Shown piece after piece: positions 1-10,512 of a DNA stretch of 64,000 nt (position 1 is the first letter of the stretch; every line of letters starts with the position of its first letter). Location: the NCBI GenBank assembly GCA_030770425.1, contig JASJFT010000007.1:438245-502244 (forward strand), read 5' to 3'. Both the position numbers and the translations under genes were made by a program. This stretch comes from Darksidea phi (Eukaryota > Ascomycota > Dothideomycetes > Pleosporales > Lentitheciaceae). The notes under the pieces are model-generated. The model was not told the origin of the DNA. It searched no databases and saw nothing but the letters and a program-made list of their open reading frames with translations.

Positions 1-4
1 AATC

Positions 5-487
5 ATGGACAAGGTTGCAGAGGTTGGGAAGGAGAAGCGGGCAGAGGATAGTGTCGCTTCTATGGCCGAGCGAGATATCTTCGTGCAGGACGATGAGCGT
101 ATGGGAATCCACGAGTGGCGTGAGTTTGGCAGGAATTTGCTCATGCTGCAGAAGGCCAACCCGGCTATTGCTATCCCGAAGAACGTTCTCTTCCCCGGCC
201 GTGTGATCCCCATGGACAACATAAAGCACAGGCAATCGGGCTCCACGCAATCTGTCGAATACTACAACCCTCGCCGCGACTTGCAGCGCTATGCTAAGTT
301 AGAGGTGAAGGTGGTTGATGGTAGAGTTGTGGTTGAGGACAAGTTAGATGGCAAGATCGTTGAGCGGCACGGCCTCATGAATCATCATGAAGGCGTCACC
401 GACCAAGAGTGTGCGACCGAAGGCAAAGAAGATAACGGCGATGCCGATGAGGGTTGCTCGCGCAAACCTCGTCGAGACGAGACTTAA
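5..487 (+). CDS. Hypothetical protein, probably the 3' part of a gene
   Basis: The frame is open from the left edge to a TAA at 485-487 and encodes about 160 residues. I do not recognise a family. The protein is highly charged: the central part has a run around IPKNVLFPGRVIP, followed by a short beta-rich stretch (LEVKVVDGRVVVEDK), and the tail is acidic then basic. No signal peptide or membrane segment is visible. Because the reading frame opens almost at the window edge, the ATG at 5 may be internal and the real start, or an upstream exon, may lie outside the window. Confidence that it is coding is moderate; the function is unknown. Confidence 0.45.
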   Translation: MDKVAEVGKEKRAEDSVASMAERDIFVQDDERMGIHEWREFGRNLLMLQKANPAIAIPKNVLFPGRVIPMDNIKHRQSGSTQSVEYYNPRRDLQRYAKLEVKVVDGRVVVEDKLDGKIVERHGLMNHHEGVTDQECATEGKEDNGDADEGCSRKPRRDET

Positions 488-1267
488 GGAAATTGGATGA
501 GGTGAGATGCTTTGTGGCTCACAGAGTTTGGCTTTGCTGATATTGAAACAGGTGCATCATCTCCTTCGTCTCCTGAAAGGGCGGGTTAGCGTCTGGTATG
601 ACTGTGGGCCGGGTTTCCGTAATATTCATGTTCGGCAGAGTATCCTCCCATTCAGGGAAGCGTCAATGGTAGGCATAGAAGGTGTGTTCAAAATATCTCC
701 GTGGTTGTACTCTTTGGGGCTGTTCCACGACGTTGGAGGATTTCTCGGTATTGGCGATGGAATGGTAGTTTGTTCACGGACCACAAGGCTTCCTTTCCAT
801 ATCCTAGGTAGCATTGATATGCACCCCACGTTGGAGCTGAAAAAAATTCTTGAGAGTTGAGCGTAGGAGGTAGTACGAGTCTCGTGATCGCCCTGGCAAC
901 ATCGTATTGGTCGTGGCTGTTGCAAAGACAGGAGCAGGAACGCAATGTGAGCACATTTAACAATATGGGAACAATGTCGGATGAAGTGGACGATTCTAGA
1001 GAATAGCATTACTATGTTCACTGATGTATTGAGATGACAAGGTGGAGGTCGTAATGGCAAGCAAAAGAGTGACAGGGAAAGGAACGATGAGGACGAAGGA
1101 GATATTACGGTAGGCGCGATGTGCCAACCCCGCAACCCCCCACAAATAAACTTCGCTCTTGGCCTTCGACTCCCCACTACAGAAAGTATTATTGCTCAGT
1201 TGTCTCTCTCCATTACTCATTCCAGTTCTCCTTGCAGCCACTGAGTGGAAAATTCAAGTACAACATC
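488..1267. other. Intergenic region, no gene seen
   Basis: This stretch separates the left-edge gene from the arginine methyltransferase gene. The open frames on both strands lack recognisable protein features and conflict with each other. The last ~100 bases are CT-rich (TCTCTCTCCATTACTCATTCC around 1203-1223), as expected for a promoter and 5' leader of the downstream gene. Confidence 0.5.
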
Positions 1268-2835
1268 ATGTCCGACAGCGACTCTGACACCGCGAGCTCG
1301 GTCGGCGACATCATTGAAGAAGCGAGCGAGTCCGATACGACCAGCTTCAAGTGTCTATTCTGCGAACAACAATGGAGCCGCGTGCCAGATATGCTGCCAC
1401 ACTGCCGATCAGAGCATGGCTTTGACGTGGAGAGCACCATTAAAAATATGGGACCAGGTTCGTGATCTCACCTTTCCTGTTTCGTATACTGACACGTGAT
1501 GCAGACACCGATGAGCTGGACATCATCAAATTGATCAACTATCTTCGAGCTGAATCGGAGAAAAATGTAGATCCAAAGACTATCAAGGTGGATTCAAACA
1601 CAGTAGCCGACGACAAATACCTTCAGCCTACACTACCTGACGATGCTCTGCTCTTCGAATTAGGGGACCTTATGCCTGACCAGGACTCAAAAGCTGTGGA
1701 CTTTGACGAATACGAAACTGCTTTACACGAGAGAGTAGGGCAGGATGTCGAGAAAATCTCGCTAGAGAATGACCGCGACACGAGCTACTTTGAATCATAC
1801 AAAGGCGCCGGCATACATCGCGAGATGATCGAGGACAGTGTACGCACACAGGGATACCGCGACTTCATTGAGAAGCACTCCGAGCTATTCGCCGGCAAGG
1901 TTGTGCTGGATGTTGGATGTGGCACCGGTATTCTGTCCCTATTTTGCGCAAGAGCAGGCGCAAAGAAGGTTTTTGCGGTCGACAACTCGGACATTGCTAT
2001 GCGCGCGAAAGAGATAGTGCTGAGAAACGGATACCAGGATAAGATCGAGGTCATACAAGGTAAGGTGGAAGACTTCCACACGCAGCGTCTGATTGGGAAA
2101 CAGAAGGTTGATATCATCATCTCCGAGTGGATGGGTTACGGACTCCTTTTCGAAGGCATGCTGGACTCCGTTCTTCGCGCGCGAGATCTTTGCTTGAAGG
2201 AGGACGGAATCATGGTTCCATCACACTGCACGCTACGGATAGCTCCTGTCTCCGACAAAGACTGGATAGCGGAGAGTAAAGGCGAGAAGTTCTGGAATAA
2301 TGTTCACGGCTTCGACTTCTCGCCCATGGTACCTGGCGGCGCACTCACCGATCGCGAAATTGGCGTGTTTGATGTCCCAGAGAAGGCGCTCGGCGGCGAG
2401 CCAAGCACATTCTACCAGCTAGACCTGAAGCACATCCAGATACAAGAGCTAGACTTCAGCGTGCCCTTCTCGACGAAGCTCAGCGCCGGCGCCAAATCAA
2501 TAGACGCCTTCGCGATTTGGTTCGACACGTTCTTCCTTCCCCCGGGTCAGTCTCAAGACGCGATGTCGATAGATGTAGCGAACTGGAGCAGAAATGGTGA
2601 ACCTGGACTGGGCTTTTCGACTGGTCCATACTCTACTCCGACGCATTGGCATCAAGCGGTGTTGTTGCTAGACGAAGAGGCCCGTAAGAAGGAATTCCAA
2701 GGAAGCACACTGAAAGGCACAGTGATGTACAAGAAGGCGAGAAGGGATGTTAGAGGTGTGGATGTGACGGTTAGTTGGGAAGTTGATGGCTCGCAGGGAC
2801 CGGTGTCGGGTAGTATCAAGCGGACAATGGCATGA
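1268..2835 (+). CDS. Protein arginine N-methyltransferase, PRMT3 type
   Basis: Two exons, 1268-1457 and 1505-2835, with a 47-nt GT-AG intron, give about 506 residues. The acidic N-terminus leads into a C2H2 zinc finger (CLFC ... HCRSEH, residues ~37-60), the mark of PRMT3 proteins, which use it to bind ribosomal protein S2. The catalytic core follows: SAM-binding motif I VLDVGCGTGILS, the double-E loop around SEWMGYGLLFEGML, and the THW loop THWHQ near the C-terminus. The expected reaction is SAM-dependent mono- and asymmetric dimethylation of arginine, acting on ribosome-associated substrates in the cytosol. The start was chosen because MSDSDSD precedes the zinc finger directly; in-frame codons upstream look like 5' leader. 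Splice joining at G|AC restores the frame exactly. Confidence 0.93.
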
Positions 2836-3323
2836 TCGAGAAAGCGAGGGCATACTGAGACACTAGGATTGATTGATGGAAATCTTAAAATGATAACCCA
2901 CGCATACTTTTCCCGATCACCTTGAATTGAGCTGGCATGGCTGGTTCTCTAAAATCTGTTGACTGTGCTGGTCTACTCGAGGGTCAAAGATAGCAATGTG
3001 GGAGGAAAAAGCAAGTGTAGTATTGGCGCAAAGATAAGGCTGGTATGGCGGTGTATGTGTATGCAGCAACAGCAGTTCATCCGCCGTCCATTACTTGAGC
3101 CTGCCATGGATCTCCACTTTACATACGGTATATTTCCCAAGAACTAAGCGAGGAAGCACTGACGTACACGTGGTGGACCGTGCGCAGCTGCATCTCACAT
3201 GCCCGATTCCGACCGCGGAACCATAACGACGTCCGCTTTTGAAGGTCTTCCTGTCTAGATCAACATTCGGTTCACCCGACGGACAATGTTTGACCGATAG
3301 CGGCTCCATCACGTCCAACTCCT
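2836..3323. other. Intergenic region between PRMT3 and RAV1 genes
   Basis: No coding sequence is supported here. It should hold the methyltransferase 3' end and the promoter of the downstream RAV1 gene. I see no clear TATA box. Confidence 0.4.
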
Positions 3324-6300
3324 ATGCGCGACATCCTCCCCGGACGGCCGCAGGCGAAGCTGCAAGCTGTCACTCATGGACAGTGGGAGGGCCAGCAGAT
3401 AATCGTACTACTACATCCTACAAGCGCATGTGAAGGAGCTTATAGTAGTGTTAGGCCTACATCTCCGGTAATGCGCTTGTTATTCTCGACTCGCCGAACC
3501 ACGTCCTCCAAACAACCTACATCAATGAAGAATCCGAGCTCGAAGCTATCGCGCTCGACGAGAACACGGGCAAGATCGCTGTCTGTTCCACGCGCCACAT
3601 ATACACATACCAGCCATACGGGCAGGATGAGCGCGCTGTCAAGGTGGGAGAGCTATGGAAGGTCCAGAGGAGTCGCTGACGCGCGCAGTGGTCGCTCCAG
3701 GGCAGCATGTCCCTGCCGAACCCGGACGATTCGATAACGACGTTGTCATGGGGCATGCCTGATGAACTGTTGGCAGGAAGTGCGGCTCTCACGCTATTCA
3801 CTACACATGGCGCGACGGAACAGATATGGACAAAAGCGCTCGCGAACCCCGTCAAGTTTGCCCATTTCTCGCCAGATGCAGAGCTGATCGCTTCGACGGG
3901 CAAGTACGACAGACTGCTGAAGATATGGAGGCGGCTGGCGTTTGGCTCCGAGGACCAGCACTTTGACTACTACTACCTTCCACACCCAACCGTCATCACG
4001 GGTGTGCATTGGCGGCAGCCGTTCCACCGAGAACAGACGATGGAGAACGTATTGTACACTATATGTGCGGACTACAAGGTGCGAATATGGGCAGTCGGCG
4101 AGCCTCACGGCGTGAACGGACTGGTATTATGGGCGGAGGTCGACCTCATGACTTCGATCCAGCCACGGTCGCTGGACCAGCAGTCGCAGAAGAGATATGC
4201 ATTCTTTATTGATGGGAAATACTTTACGCATGCGGCGGAACGAGCAGTACAGGAAGCTACGGCGGCGGAGAAGGATCAGGTCGCACTAAACCACCTCATT
4301 GAGGTTGCGAATCGTAACCCGGAGATATGCGTTGTGTTGGATGACCGCGGGAACATGTCAGCGTGGGGATTTGAGAACATCGGCGCGAAGGTCAAGAAGG
4401 TGACCGATGTGTTTAATATCGCGCATGTGGAAGGATTGCATTTACACTTTGCCAAGGGTGCCAACGATCTCCAGGATAATGTTCAGTTATACGCTTTCTG
4501 TCACGATAAGACAGGCTCGATGTTCACAATACTGTCACACCACTTTGACGGACGGTTAGAGTGGCTGCAGGCGCGGATGGACTATTTCTTCGACCCTTCG
4601 CCCTCACAGCCCAAACGGATTGATCGCAAAGCTACTTGGACAGGACATTCGCATGCTATCAAGAAGGTTAACCGCTCCGCGAGTGGAAGAGCTTTAGTGT
4701 CTAGAACCGTGACGGATGAGTGCATAGTATGGGTCCAGCGACCAACCGATCATGGTATGACGCTCCACCGACATAGCACCGTCAAGGTTACAGAGCACAT
4801 ACATCGAACCTCGATGTTACATGAAGGAGATTTCGTTGTCTTTCTACATCACGAGCACATTGCACTCTGGGACACGCGGGGTCCGATGGCGGTAGAGGTG
4901 GCACGTCTTGCATACAAACTGCAGGGTAAGCCGTTGTGCCTACTCGTTATACCAGAAACGCAACCAGGTGGCCGACTAGTGCACATTGCAACGATAAGCT
5001 CGGAGATGAAGAGCATTTGCTGGGAAGTCACACTGCCATGGCTCGAAAGAGATCCGGTTACAGGCCGCAAACTTTCTACCATCGCGCCCTACACCAACGG
5101 GTACACGAATGGGCACTCAGATATTGGCATTGAAGAATTTTCAACGTTCAGTCTAGGCTCTGGAGATGATCTGGCTTTCGTGCTACCTGTTGACCCTGCG
5201 GGTTCTGCACCGGTTATATCAGGCTTTCTCGACACATTTGCTCGCGACATTGCAATCTCATACACAAAGTCCGGCGTCATCAAGTCGTGGACAGCAAGGG
5301 TGGATGTGGAGCATCGCAAGTTGGAATGGCTACAGACGTCGACGGTTGAGACTAGCATACCAAAGCCTTCGCTGGCTAGCGGCACTTCGATACGAAAGGC
5401 TGCCTTGGTCGATGCCGAGAAGACGACACTGACGATCTGGAACACTCGGAGCGCGCAGCTCGAGTACGAAGAGAAGTTCGAGGGGAATGGCATTATTCAA
5501 GATCTGGATTGGTCGTCTACGCCGGATAACCAGTCTATCCTCGCAGTCGGTTTTCCACATCGCGTGGTAATATACGCCCAACTTCGATACGACTATCTCA
5601 ATGCTGGACCATCGTGGGTCGCGATTAGAGATGTTCGTATCCGAGATATCACCCCACATCCCATCGGTGACTCAGTCTGGTTAGGCAGCGGTAATCTCGT
5701 CATTGGTGCCGGCAACCAGCTGTTCATTCAGGATGAGAATGTGGAGGTATCTGATGGATTATTCCCAAGCTTGCGGATGATATCTCGCAAGACAGCATCT
5801 GTTGATATCTTCACTATGGTTAGCAGGTTGAACGGACCGCTACCTGTGTACCATCCCCAGATGCTGTCGCAATGTGTGCTAGCTGGAAAGCTGCCGCTTG
5901 TTCAGCGTATCCTGATACGACTGTATCAGAAGTTGAAATTTTATACTGAAGGTGATGAGCTAGAGTCTTTGTTAGGTTTCTCGCCCGAGGACTTTACGGA
6001 AAATGTTGAGGTAGTTTATTCGGTTGTGCAGCGCAAAATAGTGCTAATAGCGTGCAGGGTCAGATGACAGCGTCCCGGAAGGAGCTGCATTCCTCTTATG
6101 CTGACTTCTCTGACGACGGTGAGCCCGAGACTGTGACGGAAAAAGTCGCAGCTTCTCTCAACGAACTAGTTCAGACCAAGCAGATACCTCTCTTATCAAG
6201 CCGCGAACAGTTTCGTCTCGCTGATATCATCGAGTGTGTTGGCATGGTGGAAAAGCATCGCCGCTCGATCGATGACACCGCTGGACGTTTCCTCCTCTTC

Positions 6301-7687
6301 TTCCGACAATATGTTTTGAATAACACCCAGCAAGAGCCCATATCGTGGCGGGAGATTACTTGGGCATTCCACTCACAGAGCCAAGATATTCTTGTAGATC
6401 TAGTGTCCCGGCATTTCAACGGGAAAATGCTATGGCAGCATGCAAAGGAGTGTGGGCTGTTCATGTGGATGACGGACATCACTGCTCTAGTAAGTATACT
6501 GTATTGACCGGCAAATGTGGAACTAATGTCGCCAGCGCGTCCAATTCGAGGTCATCGCCCGAAACGAATACACCAGAACTGAAGAAAAGAATCCGGTCGA
6601 CTGCTCCCTCTACTACCTCGCCCTGCGCAAAAAGCCCGTTCTCGTCGGCCTCTGGCGGATCGCTACCTGGAGTCGCGAACAGGCCGCCACCCATCGTCTC
6701 CTCACCAACAATTTCAACGAAGAAAGATGGAAGACGGCTGCTCTTAAGAATGCTTATGCTTTAATGGGCAAGAGGAGGTTTGAGTATGCCGCTGCATTCT
6801 TTCTGTTGGCGGATCATCTCCAGGATGCAGTCACCGTGCTGCATAACCAATTGGGAGATACGCAGCTTGCAGTTGCGGTGGCAAGAGTATATGGGGGGGA
6901 TGATTCGCCTATATTGCTAAACTTCTTGAAAGAGAAGATCCTTCCACAAGCTGCCCGCGAAGGTAACCGCTGGCTTGCCACTTGGGCATTCTGGATGCTC
7001 AACAGACGTGACAAGGCCGTACGGTGCCTGGTCACGCCGCTATCGACGCTGCTTAGTCCGCCCGAGACGCCCAACTTCAAAAGCAAGAGCTATCTTGTAG
7101 ATGATCCTGCACTCATCGTGCTATACAAGCAACTCCGCGAGAAAAGCTTACAAACGCTGAGGGGTGCGACGATGGTGGGTATGCGCGAAGAGTGGGATTT
7201 TGTGCTGCATACTGCAAGTCTTTACGAGCGCATGGGCTGCGACTTGCTAGCTCTCGATCTCGGTGAGACACTCCTCCTATTTAATGTATGGGTAGTGTGC
7301 TAACGTGTACAAGTCAAAACATGGGAATTCCTCACACCCCCACCACCTATCAAACACAAAAACCTCCCCGGTAGCAACCGCCCACCTCTCAGTCCAGCCT
7401 TCCCTCAAACATCCTCCCACGCCAATCAAGCTTCCACAGACTTCGACTTCGATCCCCGCAAACTTCTTCGTCGCCGTTCCTCCCTCGTCGTGGCAGATTT
7501 ACCTATGAGAGAGCATCTTAGCAATTCGCTTGCGGCGAGCAAGGGCAGTCTGGCTGAGGCATCGAGTGAGAGTGAAGAAGAGGAAGGGGATGGGAAGAAA
7601 GACGATGTAGCGGAGAAGAAGAAACCACCTCCGACGCAGTTCCAAGAACCCGAGGCTAGTAGCTTGCTAGACGCTTTTGGGTTTTAG
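3324..7687 (+). CDS. RAV1: RAVE complex subunit Rav1 (V-ATPase assembly)
   Basis: Six exons (3324-3404, 3455-3643, 3689-6010, 6058-6489, 6536-7262, 7314-7687) give about 1374 residues; all five introns are 45-51 nt with GT-AG ends, and every junction keeps frame. The N-terminus MRDILPGRPQAKLQ is typical of fungal Rav1. A WD-repeat region follows (for example FSPDAELIASTGKYDRLLKIW), then the Rav1p C-terminal domain (YYLALRKKPVLVGLWRIA, GKRRFEYAAAFFLLAD). Rav1 with Rav2 and Skp1 reassembles the V1 and V0 sectors of the vacuolar proton pump after glucose restoration. The C-terminus is acidic and lysine-rich and ends SLLDAFGF. The first intron has the weak donor GTACTA, so that junction is the least certain. 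Confidence 0.92.
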
Positions 7688-7899
7688 TTGGGAGGGATAC
7701 TTTCGATGTATGTCTATGGGGATTGAGCCGTTTGTACCTAGTACGGGATGGAGTGTATTATAAGCATAGCTGTGGCGTTTGAGTGCTTTTGTTGTTTTGT
7801 GTGGTGCATGTGAGAGAGTAGGACCATAGCAAGTGGGAGTTAGTAGAACATCGACCATCGGGATCTTTCTTCTCGCCGAGTATGCCTCGATAGTCTCAT
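7688..7899. other. 3' flank of RAV1
   Basis: Short non-coding stretch between the RAV1 stop codon and the most distal recognisable part of the minus-strand module array. No gene is supported. Confidence 0.4.
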
Positions 7900-8280
7900 A
7901 ATTGGCTTAACTTGAATCATCTCTCATGTAGTGCTTGGAAGCGTGGTTATCGTGCTCATCACCGCGCGAGGTCGATTCACCGGCTTTGGGCTCTGCCTTG
8001 CCTCCTTCCTCCAGAAACTCACGTCTCCATAAACTTGTGCTGCACCTCTTTTAGAGCTGCTGCAGCAACGCCAACACGCTACATTGGATGGAGCTCTTCC
8101 ATTTTAGAGAGTAGCGCATATACCGAAGTATGGAGAAGAGGGATGTGGACGTGGGAAGGGAGGGCTTTATAGTTGCGGTCTGACGCTCAGGCCGTCTACA
8201 TGTACACATCATATCACGGCTTTAGGTCACCCGTCGTCCCACCTATTTCAGGCGCGAATAGTGACGGTACTCAGCATCAT
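7900..8280 (-). repeat. Tandem module M1 of the TATA/CTAAAA array
   Basis: Read on the minus strand, this module has a dyad-like element at 8280-8261 (ATGATG, spacer, CGTCAC), a TATAAA box at 8171-8166, a CT-rich stretch, and two CTAAAA motifs at about 8110-8100 and 8056-8046. The spacings (about 95 bp from element to TATA, 60 and 115 bp from TATA to the two CTAAAA motifs) match the other modules. After the first CTAAAA it has GTGTTGGCGTTGCTGC, close to the matching stretch in the plus-strand modules. No conserved protein frame is present. Outer boundary is approximate. Confidence 0.7.
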
Positions 8281-8650
8281 CCCTGCGTTTGCGCAATCAC
8301 TCGTTTTACTCTCATTCCATGCATTATTCCCAAAAGCAAGCCAAACAACAAAACATCAGCCTCCATCCTGGCACATAACGGATACCTCTCGGTGCGATCA
8401 CAACGCAGGCCCTTACGCCTACATTCGGAGCGTAGCCAAAATTTTAGACAATAGCAATGCTCATAGACTGGACGATTCTTGGATTTAGAGACTGCCACGC
8501 ATAGTGGCGTGTAGGAAAAGAAGGCTGGGGAGAGAGTATTTGCACTTTCTATCGCTGGATTATGGTATGTTTTCATAAGGCTTGGGTTTCAGAGTAGTTT
8601 GAAGTGTATGTTGACGATCACTACTACTCTTCGCCGTGTGCATCCATGAC
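8281..8650 (-). repeat. Tandem module M2 of the TATA/CTAAAA array
   Basis: Minus-strand module with a degenerate TATA (GCAAATAC at 8543-8536), a CT-rich tract, CTACACGCCAC in the start region, TCTAAATCC near 8486, and TCTAAAATTTTGG at about 8450-8438. A short ATG-TAA reading frame (MSIAIV) sits just before the second CTAAAA. The upstream ATCA/TGAT element is poorly preserved here. Spacing to the neighbouring modules is about 350-370 bp. Confidence 0.65.
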
Positions 8651-9003
8651 TAACAGGAAGGCGTTGAAATCTGATAGACAAGCTATGAGCTTCTTGTCTG
8701 TCTAACCTCGAAGAACCACCAGCAACCATGTATTGAAACGTATGTAAGTTTTTGTATGACAACAGGTGCTCATGAGATGGAACCCCACACGATTTTCACG
8801 GGCCCATGAGTGCGCTCCTGGGTCTTTTTTAGGTAAGCCTAGGAAGGGTGCGGTGTGGAAAGTAGCAACGAGAACGAGTAGGGGTATTTATACCTATAGC
8901 TATCGGTCTTATGCCATCTGCATTCGCAAGCCAAAGCATATGTTCAGGTACTCTTTGTTTCTAGTCTATATGTCTGCAGACAAGTGATGATGTATAGCAT
9001 CAC
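8651..9003 (-). repeat. Tandem module M3 of the TATA/CTAAAA array
   Basis: Minus-strand module with an upstream dyad GTGATGctataCATCATCAC (9003-8984), a strong TATAAATA at 8892-8885 about 96 bp downstream, a CT-rich tract, CACACCGCAC in the start region, CCTAAAAAAG at 8833-8824, and an ATGGGCCCG followed by GAAAATCG where other copies have the second CTAAAA. CTACACCGCAC in plus-strand module P6 is nearly identical to its start region. Confidence 0.75.
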
Positions 9004-9395
9004 TACCGATCGTCCTCCCGCGAACGGTCTAATCCTAGGATAAACCAGTTACGCATCGCTACCTCCGCATTGAAAGACTAACCCTATGATGAGTATATAG
9101 GTGCTTGCCCAACATCGTAGTAGCACGACAAAACAGACGCAGGCACTCACATACCGCGCCGCTCTAGCATTTTAGAGTGAACCAAATCCCATGGGATTGG
9201 ACCTTTTATCATTTAATAACCGCTTATTGAGAGAGTGATGTAGAAAGAAAGAATATCAAGAGATAGTGGGAGTATTTATGCGTCCAGCCATCAGTTCCGA
9301 ACGAGATCTTATTGCCACTGAAAGCAAGACTTTGTAAACTCCATCAATTGATCGTTTGCTTCCAGGAAAGATAGTGATGCATACCTCCATCATCA
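9004..9395 (-). repeat. Tandem module M4 of the TATA/CTAAAA array
   Basis: Minus-strand module with an upstream element GATGATGgaggtatGCATCAC (9393-9373), ATAAATA at 9279-9273, a CT-rich tract ending CTACATCAC, then CCCATGGGATTTGG and TCTAAAATGC at about 9178-9169. The upstream element closely matches plus-strand module P1, including the following CTATCTTTCC versus CTATTCC. A possible, much weaker fifth copy with TATAAAT at 9715-9709 lies further upstream, but I cannot align the rest of it. Confidence 0.72.
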
Positions 9396-10512
9396 TATCT
9401 CTTACTAACTCCACTCCGAAACCCCTACCCTCTCTATGCTGATAAATAGTTCTCTAGTAATTTAAAGATTTTATACCATATTTATCGAACGAGTAGCAGC
9501 CATCGCGTCGTCATACTCGCGGAATAATCCAAAAAGGTGATACAGAAAGGCATTTCGTCCCGAATACGTTGAAATGCAAGAAAGGTTGTTAGTTGTAGTT
9601 ATTACGCACTTCACGGCATGAATGCGAGGGCAACAGCCCGAGCCTCATGAAAGAGGGCGTGGCGCGTGCTGGAAATTTGAAGTAATATATTAGTTTATTA
9701 TACCATAGATTTATATTACTCACACTGGTCAAAACATGACCGCAACATCGACGCCACCTAGCAGTCAAATCTCTAGGTCATCTACTAAGCTGTCTTCTCG
9801 TGGTCATGGTTATGGGCAACTTGGGCGTGGAGGTAATGGACCTAGGGAGAATATAGAGTTCATGATATGAGTAGTAGGATCAAAGAGTAGAAAGAATACG
9901 ATATTCGTCCAAAAACTCCAACTCCCTTTCTCTCATTTTACCTATTACCGAAATCCACCAACGCAACACAACTACTCAGAAGCTTTAATATCAACAAACA
10001 CAGCTACACCACCAATTTAGTACAAACCTATCGGATCAAGGTGTGAGGGTGAAGAGGAGACATTAACAGTTAGCCAGGACCTATTTTTCCTCACGGTTTG
10101 GAAACTTCCCACTAAACAGCATCGTGATTTTCCGCATGCATCATGACAGCAAAACAAAGTATGACATTGGAAGTAGCTACAAGAGCGGAGGTGGGCTATA
10201 CTCATATCCATCATTTCACCATTTAAAAGCCTTTCATTGACAGCCTAACACCTTCCCATCCTATCTCACATGCAACGCCCAACATACTAATAGCGAGTCT
10301 CATCATATCGTCGCAGCATCCGAAAATGGCCAAAATCGGCCCAGCGAGTGACTGGTATCAGATCCAGAGAAGAACAGAACCAAGATTCTCAATGCCACAC
10401 CAATCCACTATGTTCCCCAGAAGCGGAAAGTTGATCTCAGAGAGCGTAGAAACCAACGGGACCAAGACGCCGAATCCACCGTTCCATGCAGTCGTATAGC
10501 GGTGCGAAGTCA
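9396..10512. other. Gene-free stretch between the M array and YAP1
   Basis: No protein-coding gene is supported. The 9.4-9.75 kb part is AT-rich and may contain a decayed further module (TATAAAT, minus strand, 9715-9709). The 9.9-10.5 kb part lies downstream of the YAP1 stop codon and probably includes its 3' UTR. I found no tRNA-like A or B boxes. Confidence 0.4.

Noticed and set aside
626..1177. 183-codon minus-strand frame upstream of PRMT3
   Set aside because: Low-quality composition with no motif, and it overlaps the expected promoter and leader of the PRMT3 gene.
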